5,063 nt of DNA from a bacterium (GCA_021805405.1 JAJZFK010000308.1:1-5063), one strand, 5' to 3'; positions 1-5,063 are shown, counted from the stretch's first letter. Numbers and translations: made by a program. Notes: generated by a model from the sequence alone, not told the origin.

Positions 1-56
1 AGCTTAGGGATGGTAGCGGCAACAATAGCGACCACGGTGAGGGTAAGAATTCTCAT
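1..56 (-). CDS. Partial 5' end of a probable exported or membrane protein
   Basis: Only the first 18 codons lie in the window; the gene runs off the left edge. Read on the minus strand from the ATG at 56-54, the peptide is MRILTLTVVAIVAATIPK. It has one basic residue near the N-terminus and then a hydrophobic run (L4 to I16), as in a Sec signal peptide or a first membrane segment. An AGGA Shine-Dalgarno-like sequence (complement of 66-69) lies 9 bases upstream of the start. The gene is divergent from the response regulator at 374, and the two share a 317-bp intergenic region. The function cannot be judged from this fragment. The call rests on start, ribosome binding site and hydrophobic profile agreeing, and a chance open frame of this length is possible. 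Confidence 0.5.
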   Translation of the reverse strand, partial: MRILTLTVVAIVAATIPK

Positions 57-136
57 TGGCAGGTGTCCTAACGCGTGTAGAGTATTTCAACATTTAGCAG
101 GCGGGTGGCATTATCCTGCAAAAAAAATAGATATTG

Positions 137-249
137 CAGGTTGTATTCGCCATAATATTGTTTAAGGGAGGGCACATTAGTGCTGTACGGAGTTAGTGAC
201 AAACAACCTGTTGCTCACCGGTACCCTTGGCGCGATTACCGCAGGTTGT
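137..249. repeat. Three copies of octamer CAGGTTGT, two direct and one inverted
   Basis: CAGGTTGT occurs on the plus strand at 137-144 and 242-249, and on the minus strand at 203-210 (read as ACAACCTG). The two plus-strand copies lie in a longer match, with 13 of 14 bases identical between 136-149 and 241-254, and each is followed within about 20 bases by CATAATAT. The copies are seen directly. A role as a regulator-binding site, or an origin as a small duplication, is inference. Confidence 0.5.
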
Positions 250-274
250 AATCGTCTACACTGTGTCATAATAT
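246..274 (+). promoter_or_regulatory. Candidate sigma70-type promoter for the ANTAR response regulator
   Basis: TTGTAA (246-251, 4 of 6 consensus matches) is separated by exactly 17 bases from TAATAT (269-274, 4 of 6). Transcription would start near 281, giving a leader of about 95 bases before the regulator start. The -35 box overlaps the third octamer copy, so a protein bound there could affect polymerase access. Confidence 0.4.
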
Positions 275-373
275 ATGGTGTAAGTTTAAATCCGCAGCGA
301 ATGAGCCGCTTGTTTAGATTATGATTACATGGGGCCCAGCAAGCATTTGGATGCCGAGCTGCATTAAAGCGAG

Positions 374-961
374 ATGGTGCTTATGGAAGTTTTAAAAGCG
401 GTTATAGCAGAAGACGAGCAACTCACCAGGACCATTGTACGCGCTCGTTTGGAGAAACTTGGGCATATAGTTGTTGCCGAAGCAGGCGATGGTCTAGCTG
501 CGGTTGAGGCTGCACGACAACACCGCCCCGATGTAATCATCATGGATATAAAAATGCCCGTGATGGACGGAATTGAGGCTGCCCGGCAGATAATCTCTGA
601 GGTTCCCTGCGCAATTCTTTTTCTAAGTTCATTTGGGGAGCAGGAGTTGGTAGAGCAGGCCGGTGAAGCAGGCGGTTTGGCCTACCTCATAAAGCCGTTT
701 CGCAAAGAGGACCTTGCGCCAGCCCTTGAGATTGCAGTTAGAAGATACCGACAGATCTCTGCACAGTCGCGCGAAATTGAACAGTTGAAAGATACCTTAG
801 AGACGCGGAAGCTTATCGAACGAGCTAAGGGCATCCTAATGGATCGCCACCACATGAGTGAGGAAGAGGCATTCAAGCGCATACATTTTCAGGCCCGCAA
901 TCAGAACAAAAAAATGCGGGAGATTGCGCAGTCCATAATCACTGCGGCGGATTTAATGTGA
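374..961 (+). CDS. Response regulator with ANTAR RNA-binding output domain
   Basis: This is a 195-residue two-domain protein of the AmiR/NasR/EutV type. The receiver domain spans roughly residues 6-125. It has the acidic pair E13-D14, phosphoacceptor D58 in IIMDIKMPVMDG, switch Ser S85 and the K107-P108 pair, so all phosphorylation residues are present. A short linker helix leads to the ANTAR domain (about 134-195), with the typical ERAKGILMDR, SEEEAF and terminal REIAQSII stretches. In the family, phosphorylation promotes dimerisation, and ANTAR binds paired RNA hairpins with hexanucleotide loops to block transcription termination. No histidine kinase lies beside it, so it is an orphan regulator here. 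Start 374 follows a weak AAGCGAG; ATG 383 is an equally plausible start and would remove three residues. Identity is very secure, the target unknown. Confidence 0.95.
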   Translation: MVLMEVLKAVIAEDEQLTRTIVRARLEKLGHIVVAEAGDGLAAVEAARQHRPDVIIMDIKMPVMDGIEAARQIISEVPCAILFLSSFGEQELVEQAGEAGGLAYLIKPFRKEDLAPALEIAVRRYRQISAQSREIEQLKDTLETRKLIERAKGILMDRHHMSEEEAFKRIHFQARNQNKKMREIAQSIITAADLM

Positions 962-1006
962 CAGGCTAATCGGCGGAATTTTTCTATGGCTTAGCATGGT
1001 AATTGT

Positions 1007-1038
1007 AGCGGGGCTGCCGTTTCAATAGCTGCCCCGCT
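1007..1038 (+). terminator. GC-rich hairpin between response regulator and maf
   Basis: AGCGGGGC (1007-1014) and GCCCCGCT (1031-1038) form a perfect 8-bp stem around a 16-base loop, 46 bases after the regulator stop and 25 bases before the maf start. No clean T-run follows (the next bases are GTTATCG), so it may be a weak or factor-assisted terminator, or a transcript-stabilising hairpin. Confidence 0.4.
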
Positions 1039-1062
1039 GTTATCGTACGAGAATAAGGCATT

Positions 1063-1701
1063 TTGGCACGACAAAGCAGCATACCAATCATACTTGCATC
1101 TACTTCACCGCGCCGCCGGGAATTAATGCAACTTCTAGATCTACCGTTTACAATTGAGCACAGCAGATATGAGGAACCCAGCCCTCCCGTAACCGCAACG
1201 GATATATCGGTGCTAGTGCAAGATTTAGCGGCCAATAAGGCCGAAGAGGTTGCACGGCGAGTGACCGCTTCACTGGTAATTGGTGCGGATACACTTGTAG
1301 GGCCGGATAGCTTCACTGGCATCCCGTTTGGCAAACCCCGCGATAGGGAGGATGCGGCGTTCATGCTGCGGCAATTGGCAGGATCTTGGCACCGCGTATC
1401 TACGGGTATCGCAATTGTTCCCGCAGGTACTCTTTCGTCATTAACTCGCCCCATTGTGGACGTGGTTACCACCCGGGTGAAATTTCGGGAGATGAGCGAC
1501 ACGCAGATTCACGACTACATCTCTACGGGGGAGCCACTCGACAAAGCGGGCTCGTACGGTGCGCAGGGTTTTGCGGCGCGGTACATCGAATCAATAGACG
1601 GCGACTTTTACAACGTGGTGGGTTTACCAATCTGCCGTCTGTCAGTTCTCTTGGAGCCTATACTAATAGCCGCTACCGCGCGACTCCAACTGGAGCGTTA
1701 G
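1063..1701 (+). CDS. maf: Maf-family nucleoside triphosphate pyrophosphatase (probable dTTP/UTP type)
   Basis: This cytoplasmic house-cleaning enzyme hydrolyses non-canonical or excess NTPs to the monophosphate plus pyrophosphate. The 212-residue protein (family usually about 190-200) carries the Maf motifs in order: the N-terminal substrate loop ASTSPRRREL (12-21), K59, the catalytic IGADTLV with D76, GKPRDREDA from 90, the LAGSWHRVSTG block (105-115), and TGEPLDKAGSYGAQG (155-169) with K161 and Q168, ending in NVVGLP (184-189). The KAGSYGAQG form resembles the YhdE-type dTTP/UTP branch more than the YceF m7GTP branch; that subfamily call is inference. The start is TTG, preceded by AAGG at 1055-1058 with a tight 4-base gap. 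No better upstream start is visible, and the ASTSPRR motif sits at its usual distance from it. Maf may be transcribed with the regulator upstream if the intervening hairpin is leaky. Confidence 0.95.
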   Translation: MARQSSIPIILASTSPRRRELMQLLDLPFTIEHSRYEEPSPPVTATDISVLVQDLAANKAEEVARRVTASLVIGADTLVGPDSFTGIPFGKPRDREDAAFMLRQLAGSWHRVSTGIAIVPAGTLSSLTRPIVDVVTTRVKFREMSDTQIHDYISTGEPLDKAGSYGAQGFAARYIESIDGDFYNVVGLPICRLSVLLEPILIAATARLQLER

Positions 1702-1987
1702 TAGGCCTAATGTCGCAGTTTACCCTGCCTCACGCCTCTGAAGACAATCTGGAAGTCTCCCCAATGTAAGTACGGCTGCATCACGTCGAATCTCGAATTA
1801 GCACGAGTCAATTCCTCGTGTTCAAATCGGTTTTGTTTGGTCAAACTCTTGACGACCAAACGTCTCCATATCGCTTCGTTTGATTGCGATTTCTATCGAT
1901 GCGTGCTTTTTATAAATTGCAGGAAGTGTTCAAGTTTTCAGTAGTGCTATATAAACTAACTTGCATCACGTTTTGGTTAAAATACGG
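1702..1987. other. Gene-free stretch after maf with two inverted repeats
   Basis: I see no convincing gene. One hairpin pairs CACGAG (1802-1807) with CTCGTG (1815-1820) over a 7-base loop, and a G-T pair extends it outward. A second pairs GTTTGGTC (1835-1842) with GACCAAAC (1854-1861), perfect over 8 bp with an 11-base loop. Either could end maf transcription, but neither is followed by a proper T-run. The sequence becomes AT-rich towards the promoter at 1988. Confidence 0.5.
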
Positions 1988-2016
1988 TTGACATTGGGTG
2001 ATTATTGGAGTATAAT
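1988..2016 (+). promoter_or_regulatory. Perfect-consensus sigma70 promoter of the first pseudopilin gene
   Basis: TTGACA (1988-1993) and TATAAT (2011-2016) both match consensus at all six positions, with an exact 17-base spacer (1994-2010). Transcription should start near 2023. A perfect match suggests strong, housekeeping-sigma transcription, so control is more likely to act in the leader or on protein stability than on promoter recognition. Confidence 0.8.
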
Positions 2017-2066
2017 AAATGGTGTAATTGTATTGTTACTCCTTAGAGTGATAAAGTGCTGCTACG

Positions 2067-2138
2067 AAGCTGCATGGTGGATTGGTGAGGTACAAGTGTG
2101 GACTTGGCGTCGCCGTTTCATTCATGGCAGCTTTTTTT
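2067..2138 (+). terminator. Terminator-like hairpin with T-run inside the leader
   Basis: AAGCTGC (2067-2073) pairs with GCAGCTT (2127-2133). The stem continues through ATG (2074-2076) with CAT (2123-2125) after a single bulged G at 2126. Seven T residues (2132-2138) follow and partly join the stem. The loop is long (46 bases) and contains another hairpin. This resembles an attenuator placed about 70 bases before the start codon; termination is not proven. Confidence 0.35.
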
Positions 2139-2197
2139 GTTTTGCCCACAATTACCAAGTTTTAAATTACGGCTCACAATTATGCCGAATATTCATT

Positions 2198-2202
2198 GGA
2201 GG
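2198..2202 (+). promoter_or_regulatory. Shine-Dalgarno that fixes the TTG start at 2208
   Basis: GGAGG lies 5 bases before TTG 2208-2210. A further in-frame TTG at 2196 overlaps this Shine-Dalgarno and has no good one of its own. Starting at 2208 gives a leader of 13 residues before the prepilin cleavage site, a normal length. Confidence 0.7.
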
Positions 2203-2207
2203 AAACT

Positions 2208-3116
2208 TTGAGACCAGAACAGCGTTCTAAACGCACCAGAAGTGGGTTTACGCTCATAGAGTTGCTCGTTGTTATTGCCATCATAGCTATACTTGCGGCA
2301 ATCCTTTTTCCAGTTTTTGCACAAGCTCGTGAACAGGCGCGCAAAACAGTGTGCCTTAGCAACCTGAAGCAGTTAAGCCTTGGTACACTCATGTATGTAC
2401 AGGACTATGATGAGTCGTTTCCTCTCTCGTTCACGCCTGTCGTTACTTCCGATGCCGCTACGTTTGCATGGAATGGCCCAACGGTAAAAAGCACTGCAGC
2501 CTGGCAGAATGTTGTGCAGCCTTACATCAAGAGCTACCAACTTATGATCTGTCCAGACAGCTTTCTTACAAACGGAAACGCCATAGTTGCAACCGATCCA
2601 TTTCTGAACTAAGGAATGCCACCCATTTCTGGCATTCATGGTATATCGCAGTGGGGTGACACCTACTACGGTGACACAACAGACTTCAATGTACACGTTC
2701 AGTGGCAGGGTTTGTTAGGTGCGTTCCCAGATAACGGCTGGGCTGCTGGAGTTTCGGTTGGTGCACCTAGTGCGACTATGTCGTCTATTTCATCTCCTGC
2801 AGATATGACGATGGTCACCGATGCCTCTTCACCGGACTGGTGGGGTTCTGGCTTCGGCCCTGGTGGGCAGGATACTGATTTCTTCCACTATTGCGTTTCT
2901 TGGTACGCACAGTATCAAACACAGCGTTTTGGCCCAATTGGTCGACACACTCAGCAGAACAAAACGGTGTGTAGTTACCTTCGTGTAAGCGGCGGTCAGA
3001 TCAACGTAACGTTCGTGGATGGTCATGCGAAGAGCTTTCCAATCATGAGTTACTTTACGAAGAAGACTGACAGTGCGGGTGCCCAGGTCTACAAATACCT
3101 ATGGCCCACGGAGTAG
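2208..3116 (+). pseudogene. Prepilin-type H-X9-DG-family protein interrupted by an in-frame TAA
   Basis: The frame is open from TTG 2208 to TAG 3114-3116 (302 codons) except for TAA at 2610-2612, codon 135. The N-terminus MRPEQRSKRTRSG ends in Gly before F14, with Glu at mature position 5 (E18), the class III signal cleaved and methylated by prepilin peptidase. A hydrophobic helix (about 14-37) leads into FPVFAQAREQAR, then C49, YVQDYDE and C115 in MICPD. After the stop the same frame continues with family-type sequence to VDGHAK (D271-G272-H273). H247 in GRH may be the H of the H-X9-DG motif, displaced by about 14 extra residues. The paralogue at 4313 is uninterrupted over the matching part. 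The TAA replaces what is plausibly a Tyr codon (LN-stop-GMPP). Alternatives to a pseudogene are a sequencing error, readthrough, or a truncated 134-residue product. ATG 2616 directly abuts AAGGA, so reinitiation there looks poor. Confidence 0.8.
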
Positions 3117-3120
3117 CAGG

Positions 3121-3345
3121 ATGACCAGTAAATCACTTTGCATTGGGGCAGCAGTCCTCATGGTTTTCGGTTTAGCTGGCTGCTCGGGTAACTCCGATAG
3201 CGGTGGATCAATCGCTACCAAGCAGGCTGAAGTGAACAGCAAACCGGGAATGTCATCAGGCGGGCCAGCACCTACAACTCCAGCAGCGGCAGCCACGCCG
3301 CCACCGCCTACATCTGGCGGTGCAAAGTCGGGTGCACAGAACTAG
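3121..3345 (+). CDS. Small Pro/Ala/Gly-rich lipoprotein
   Basis: This 74-residue protein begins with a lipoprotein signal: MTSK, a hydrophobic core (residues 6-18) and the lipobox LAGC with lipidated C21. Ser follows at +2, which in proteobacteria favours outer membrane sorting. The 54-residue mature part is low-complexity, with SGNSDSGGS, TTPAAAATPPPPTSGG and a GAKSGAQN end, and it has no recognisable domain. It probably acts as a flexible envelope-anchored peptide. ATG 3121 is preferred over an in-frame start at 3073 because the lipobox then sits at normal distance and GGAG (3110-3113) lies 7 bases upstream. The gene starts 4 bases after the pseudopilin stop and is followed by a terminator, so the two form an operon. 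A role beside the pseudopilin is inferred from that context only. Confidence 0.8.
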   Translation: MTSKSLCIGAAVLMVFGLAGCSGNSDSGGSIATKQAEVNSKPGMSSGGPAPTTPAAAATPPPPTSGGAKSGAQN

Positions 3346-3378
3346 CAGTAGGGCAACTAGTTGTATCGCTCAACCTCA

Positions 3379-3414
3379 ATCGCTGGTCCGACTCTATGTT
3401 GGGCCAGCGATTTT
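3379..3414 (+). terminator. Intrinsic terminator of the pseudopilin-lipoprotein operon
   Basis: ATCGCTGGTCC (3379-3389) pairs with GGGCCAGCGAT (3401-3411) over 11 bp with one G-U pair, around an 11-base loop. TTTT (3411-3414) follows, and the downstream sequence stays T-rich. It begins 33 bases after the lipoprotein stop, the usual place for a Rho-independent terminator. Confidence 0.85.
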
Positions 3415-4095
3415 AGTTCGTTTACTAAGGGAGGCGGGAATTGTTTGACTTTTGGATAGACGGAATGTACGTCGATATAGTGGCTTGTTGCTGCAGTGGC
3501 GGCATCAAGTAGAGCGTTTACCTTGATTTCTGTTCAAATCATTGTGGCCTTTGCTCTAGGGCTTGGGGTTGAAAGCTGACTTTAGACTTGCGCAAGTTCT
3601 CTGAAACTTGCTGATGTTGACCGTTTTGACGGAACGGTTTACTAACGCAGGGCATTTGCCGTAATCCGTAGGCTAGCAACCATTGACCATAGGTTCCCAA
3701 ATACAACGCAGTATCCCTTTACCAACCATGAGCGTTTACTACCATATTCGAATAACTGGCCGCGGTTCGTGCAATTTTGAGCTGTGGCACCGTCGTCGAA
3801 ACCGGATATATGTGTTACTGTAATTTGCGTTAATAATTCAATTAGGTAAAGGCCTTCGCACAATTTAATAGCAATGACAATCCACCTTGTTCACAAAGCG
3901 GAGGCAAGTTTTTAGGTTGAATTCAGATCACTGAAAGTCAATAGTTGAGTTACTTTATTAAAATGAATATTCACCGGTAACGACAATGGCCACAACTTTT
4001 TTTGCGGAAATTCCACCTCTAGTATATATAATTAGTCAATTCAATTCTTAAAATCGGCCATTTCGACGATTTATGTCTGCAATCGGTCGGATGGC
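3415..4095. other. Long gene-poor intergenic region, about 680 bp
   Basis: I find no gene I can support. The only open frames are short, lack family-like sequence, and mostly lack ribosome binding sites. One exception in signal quality is a 23-codon frame from TTG 3441 to TAG 3512, preceded by AAGGGAGG (3427-3434). Its peptide contains three consecutive Cys, but nothing else supports it. The right half, from about 3840, is AT-rich. It contains a TATAAT at 4027-4032 with only a weak -35 (TTGCGG at 4002-4007, 19-base spacer). Inverted repeats near 3590-3640 are listed separately. Confidence 0.5.
3586..3638. repeat. Cluster of small palindromes in the intergenic region
   Basis: ACTTGCGCAAGT (3586-3597) is a perfect 12-bp palindrome. 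Its right half, GCAAGTT (3592-3598), also pairs with AACTTGC (3605-3611) over a 6-base loop. Just after it, ACCGTT (3620-3625) pairs with AACGGT (3633-3638), enclosing a nested CCGT/ACGG pair. No T-run follows, so these look more like protein-binding sites or RNA hairpins than terminators. Confidence 0.4.
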
Positions 4096-4124
4096 TTGAC
4101 AAATCGGCTCGAAACGTTTAAACT
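4096..4124 (+). promoter_or_regulatory. Candidate sigma70 promoter of the second pseudopilin gene
   Basis: TTGACA (4096-4101, full match) is followed after exactly 17 bases by TAAACT (4119-4124, 4 of 6 matches). The expected start near 4131 gives a leader of about 180 bases, almost the same length as the leader of the first paralogue. Confidence 0.55.
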
Positions 4125-4130
4125 GAACTC

Positions 4131-4312
4131 CGATGGGGCGTCGTCTGCACAGGAAGCAGTAGTGGAGCGTCGATTCTGTGGAGATAGTCACATAGAGAGT
4201 CTGGCTACACTTGTCGTATATTTCCAATTTCAGCAGTAGCCCTGCAGTCCATTCTACCAATTTTGCAATGGCAGGTGTGGTGGATGTTTTTTTATATTTC
4301 AGGAGGGTCCAT
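4131..4312 (+). promoter_or_regulatory. Long 5' leader of the second pseudopilin gene
   Basis: It contains a small hairpin, CTGC (4145-4148) with GCAG (4156-4159). A second stem pairs TCTACCA (4253-4259) with TGGTGGA (4278-4284), with one G-U pair, and seven T residues follow at 4287-4293. A strong AGGAGG lies at 4301-4306. The plan of hairpin plus T7 before a Shine-Dalgarno recalls the first leader, but the primary sequences do not obviously align. Start and boundaries are inferred. Confidence 0.4.
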
Positions 4313-5063
4313 ATGTCACGGCAGTTGAATAAGCGCAATACCACAGCGTTTACGTTGATCGAATTGCTCGTAGTTATCGCAATCATTGCCATTCTTGCGG
4401 CAATCCTTTTTCCCGTTTTTGCACAAGCCCGTGAGAAGGCTCGTGCGATATCCTGTTTGTCAAATATCAAACAAGTTGGTCTAGCGTGGATGATGTACAC
4501 GCAGGATTACGACGAACAGACGGTAATTCCTTTTTCAGATCCTACGGGAAACGTATATCAGTTTCCATCTAGCGCTACCGACATGACAGCAGCTCATTGG
4601 TGGCCGGATCTGCTCTTGCCATATTTTAAAACCTGGCAGATTTTTGTTTGCCCAAGCGAAGGGGACAGCGCGGGTATCTTCGGTAACGGGCCATTTTCCT
4701 GGTGGTGGAACCAGATGCAGTTTACCAGCATCGGATACAATTACTCTCACCTCGGTGATTGGCAGTATCCTGCGGGATTTAGCACAGGTGTTTCATTAGC
4801 TGCGATGACAGAGCCAGCAAACACAATCGCGTTTGTTGACTCCGAATTTGATAACGGCGCAAACAAGGCGCTAGGCTTTTGCGACGTTAACGCTCCAGAT
4901 ACTGGTCAGTGGTATCCCTCGCCAACAGTGAACGTATGGGCTAGTGACTGGACGTGGCCAGCGGGAAGTGCCACGCCAACCAACTATGGAAGTATGGGAC
5001 CCCGTCACTTTGGTGGCGTAAATATTGGCTGGTGCGACGGCCATGCAAAGTATCTTAAGTGGC
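4313..5063 (+). CDS. Prepilin-type H-X9-DG-family protein, 3' end beyond window
   Basis: The gene is open for 250 codons to the window edge. ATG 4313 follows AGGAGG at 4301-4306. Residues 1-12 (MSRQLNKRNTTA) form a short basic leader before F13, with Glu at mature position 5 (E17), as in class III signal peptides. The -1 residue is Ala instead of the usual Gly. The hydrophobic helix (about 13-36) leads to FPVFAQAREKAR, then C48, YTQDYDE and C113 in FVCPSE, matching the Cys positions of the paralogue at 2208. The body is rich in Trp, Asn and Gly. Near the edge, H232 is followed nine residues later by D242-G243 and then HAKYLKW, an exact H-X9-DG motif. Such proteins are membrane-anchored or secreted pseudopilin-like proteins in Armatimonadota, Planctomycetota and relatives; their individual functions are mostly unknown. 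Only a short C-terminal tail is probably missing. Confidence 0.9.
   Translation, partial: MSRQLNKRNTTAFTLIELLVVIAIIAILAAILFPVFAQAREKARAISCLSNIKQVGLAWMMYTQDYDEQTVIPFSDPTGNVYQFPSSATDMTAAHWWPDLLLPYFKTWQIFVCPSEGDSAGIFGNGPFSWWWNQMQFTSIGYNYSHLGDWQYPAGFSTGVSLAAMTEPANTIAFVDSEFDNGANKALGFCDVNAPDTGQWYPSPTVNVWASDWTWPAGSATPTNYGSMGPRHFGGVNIGWCDGHAKYLKW

Larger units (their letters stand above)
57..373. other. Divergent intergenic region, 317 bp
   Basis: I see no gene here. It holds a perfect 7-bp inverted repeat, CCTGCAA at 115-121 and TTGCAGG at 134-140, around an A-rich 12-base loop. It also holds three copies of an octamer and one candidate promoter, both annotated separately. It separates two divergently oriented genes, so it is expected to carry control elements for both. 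Confidence 0.6.
2023..2207 (+). promoter_or_regulatory. Long structured 5' leader of the first pseudopilin gene
   Basis: About 185 transcribed bases separate the promoter from the start codon. A short hairpin pairs TTACTC (2036-2041) with GAGTGA (2046-2051) around CTTA, with one G-U pair. A larger stem (2067-2133) ends in a T-run and encloses a perfect small hairpin, CAAGT (2093-2097) with ACTTG (2102-2106). The Shine-Dalgarno GGAGG lies at 2198-2202. The arrangement looks like an attenuator or riboregulator, but I recognise no known riboswitch class. The leader ends are inferred from the promoter. Confidence 0.45.

Noticed and set aside
1710..1769. Short frame after maf beginning MSQFTLPHASED
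   Set aside because: It is only 19 residues, has no Shine-Dalgarno, and is the tail of an overlapping frame inside maf.
1815..1835. GTTCAAATC resembling a tRNA T-loop, here and near 3533
   Set aside because: The flanking bases do not form a T-stem, and no acceptor or anticodon arms are found nearby at either site.
1961..2230. 89-residue plus-strand open frame starting with ATG
   Set aside because: It spans the perfect promoter, the leader and the pseudopilin start, its ATG lies upstream of the predicted transcript, and its sequence shows no family features. Only the internal GTG 2096 part is kept, as a speculative leader peptide.
2616..3116. Separate downstream gene starting at ATG 2616
   Set aside because: It is in the same frame as the upstream part, begins right after the TAA with AAGGA abutting the ATG, and continues the family sequence. 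It is the second half of one interrupted gene.
3642..3863. 73-residue minus-strand open frame in the intergenic gap
   Set aside because: It has no recognisable domain, no signal for translation that I could identify, and lies in sequence that looks non-coding.
4131..4312. Possible c-di-GMP (GEMM) riboswitch in the pseudopilin leaders
   Set aside because: The conserved GEMM core elements, such as the GGACGCAAAGCC-like segment and GAAA tetraloop with receptor, are not visible in either leader.
4268..4312. Upstream in-frame ATG 4268 extending the second pseudopilin
   Set aside because: The frame is open, but AGGAGG at 4301-4306 is ideally placed for ATG 4313, and that start gives a normal short prepilin leader.
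4048..4500. 150-residue minus-strand open frame
   Set aside because: Much of it is antisense to the conserved pilin helix of the gene at 4313. It resembles the antisense frame of the other paralogue only because the coding strands match.

Overview
The window most resembles a piece of an Armatimonadota chromosome. The main clue is the prepilin-type N-terminus carried by two genes, FTLIELLVVIAIIAILAAIL followed by FPVFAQAR-E-x-AR and later a Y-x-QDYDE motif. As I recall, this signature is greatly expanded in that phylum. The assignment is an inference from motifs, not from a database search.

Layout. Positions 1-56 hold the first 18 codons of a minus-strand gene with a signal-peptide-like start. 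A divergent intergenic region follows, with a probable promoter and three copies of one octamer. It leads into a plus-strand response regulator with an RNA-binding ANTAR output domain (374-961). After a GC-rich hairpin comes maf, a nucleotide pyrophosphatase (1063-1701), and then about 290 gene-free bases with two inverted repeats.

The second half is a pseudopilin region. A perfect-consensus sigma70 promoter (1988-2016) drives a leader of about 185 nt that contains a terminator-like hairpin. The leader is followed by a prepilin-type, H-X9-DG-family gene (2208-3116) interrupted by an in-frame TAA at 2610-2612. Four bases later a small Pro/Ala/Gly-rich lipoprotein (3121-3345) begins, and a clear intrinsic terminator (3379-3414) closes the unit. 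After about 680 bases without a convincing gene, a second promoter (4096-4124) and a second leader of about 180 nt precede an intact second paralogue (4313 to beyond the window end).

How the genes relate. The ANTAR regulator and maf look like ordinary, separately acting genes. The two pseudopilin genes are diverged paralogues built on the same plan: TTGACA promoter with 17-bp spacer, long leader, strong Shine-Dalgarno, class III signal peptide, C-terminal DGHAK. They probably encode envelope or surface proteins handled by a prepilin peptidase and a type II secretion or type IV pilus machine encoded elsewhere. The most interesting points are the premature stop inside an otherwise intact frame, the structured leaders, and the pairing of a pseudopilin with a tiny lipoprotein.
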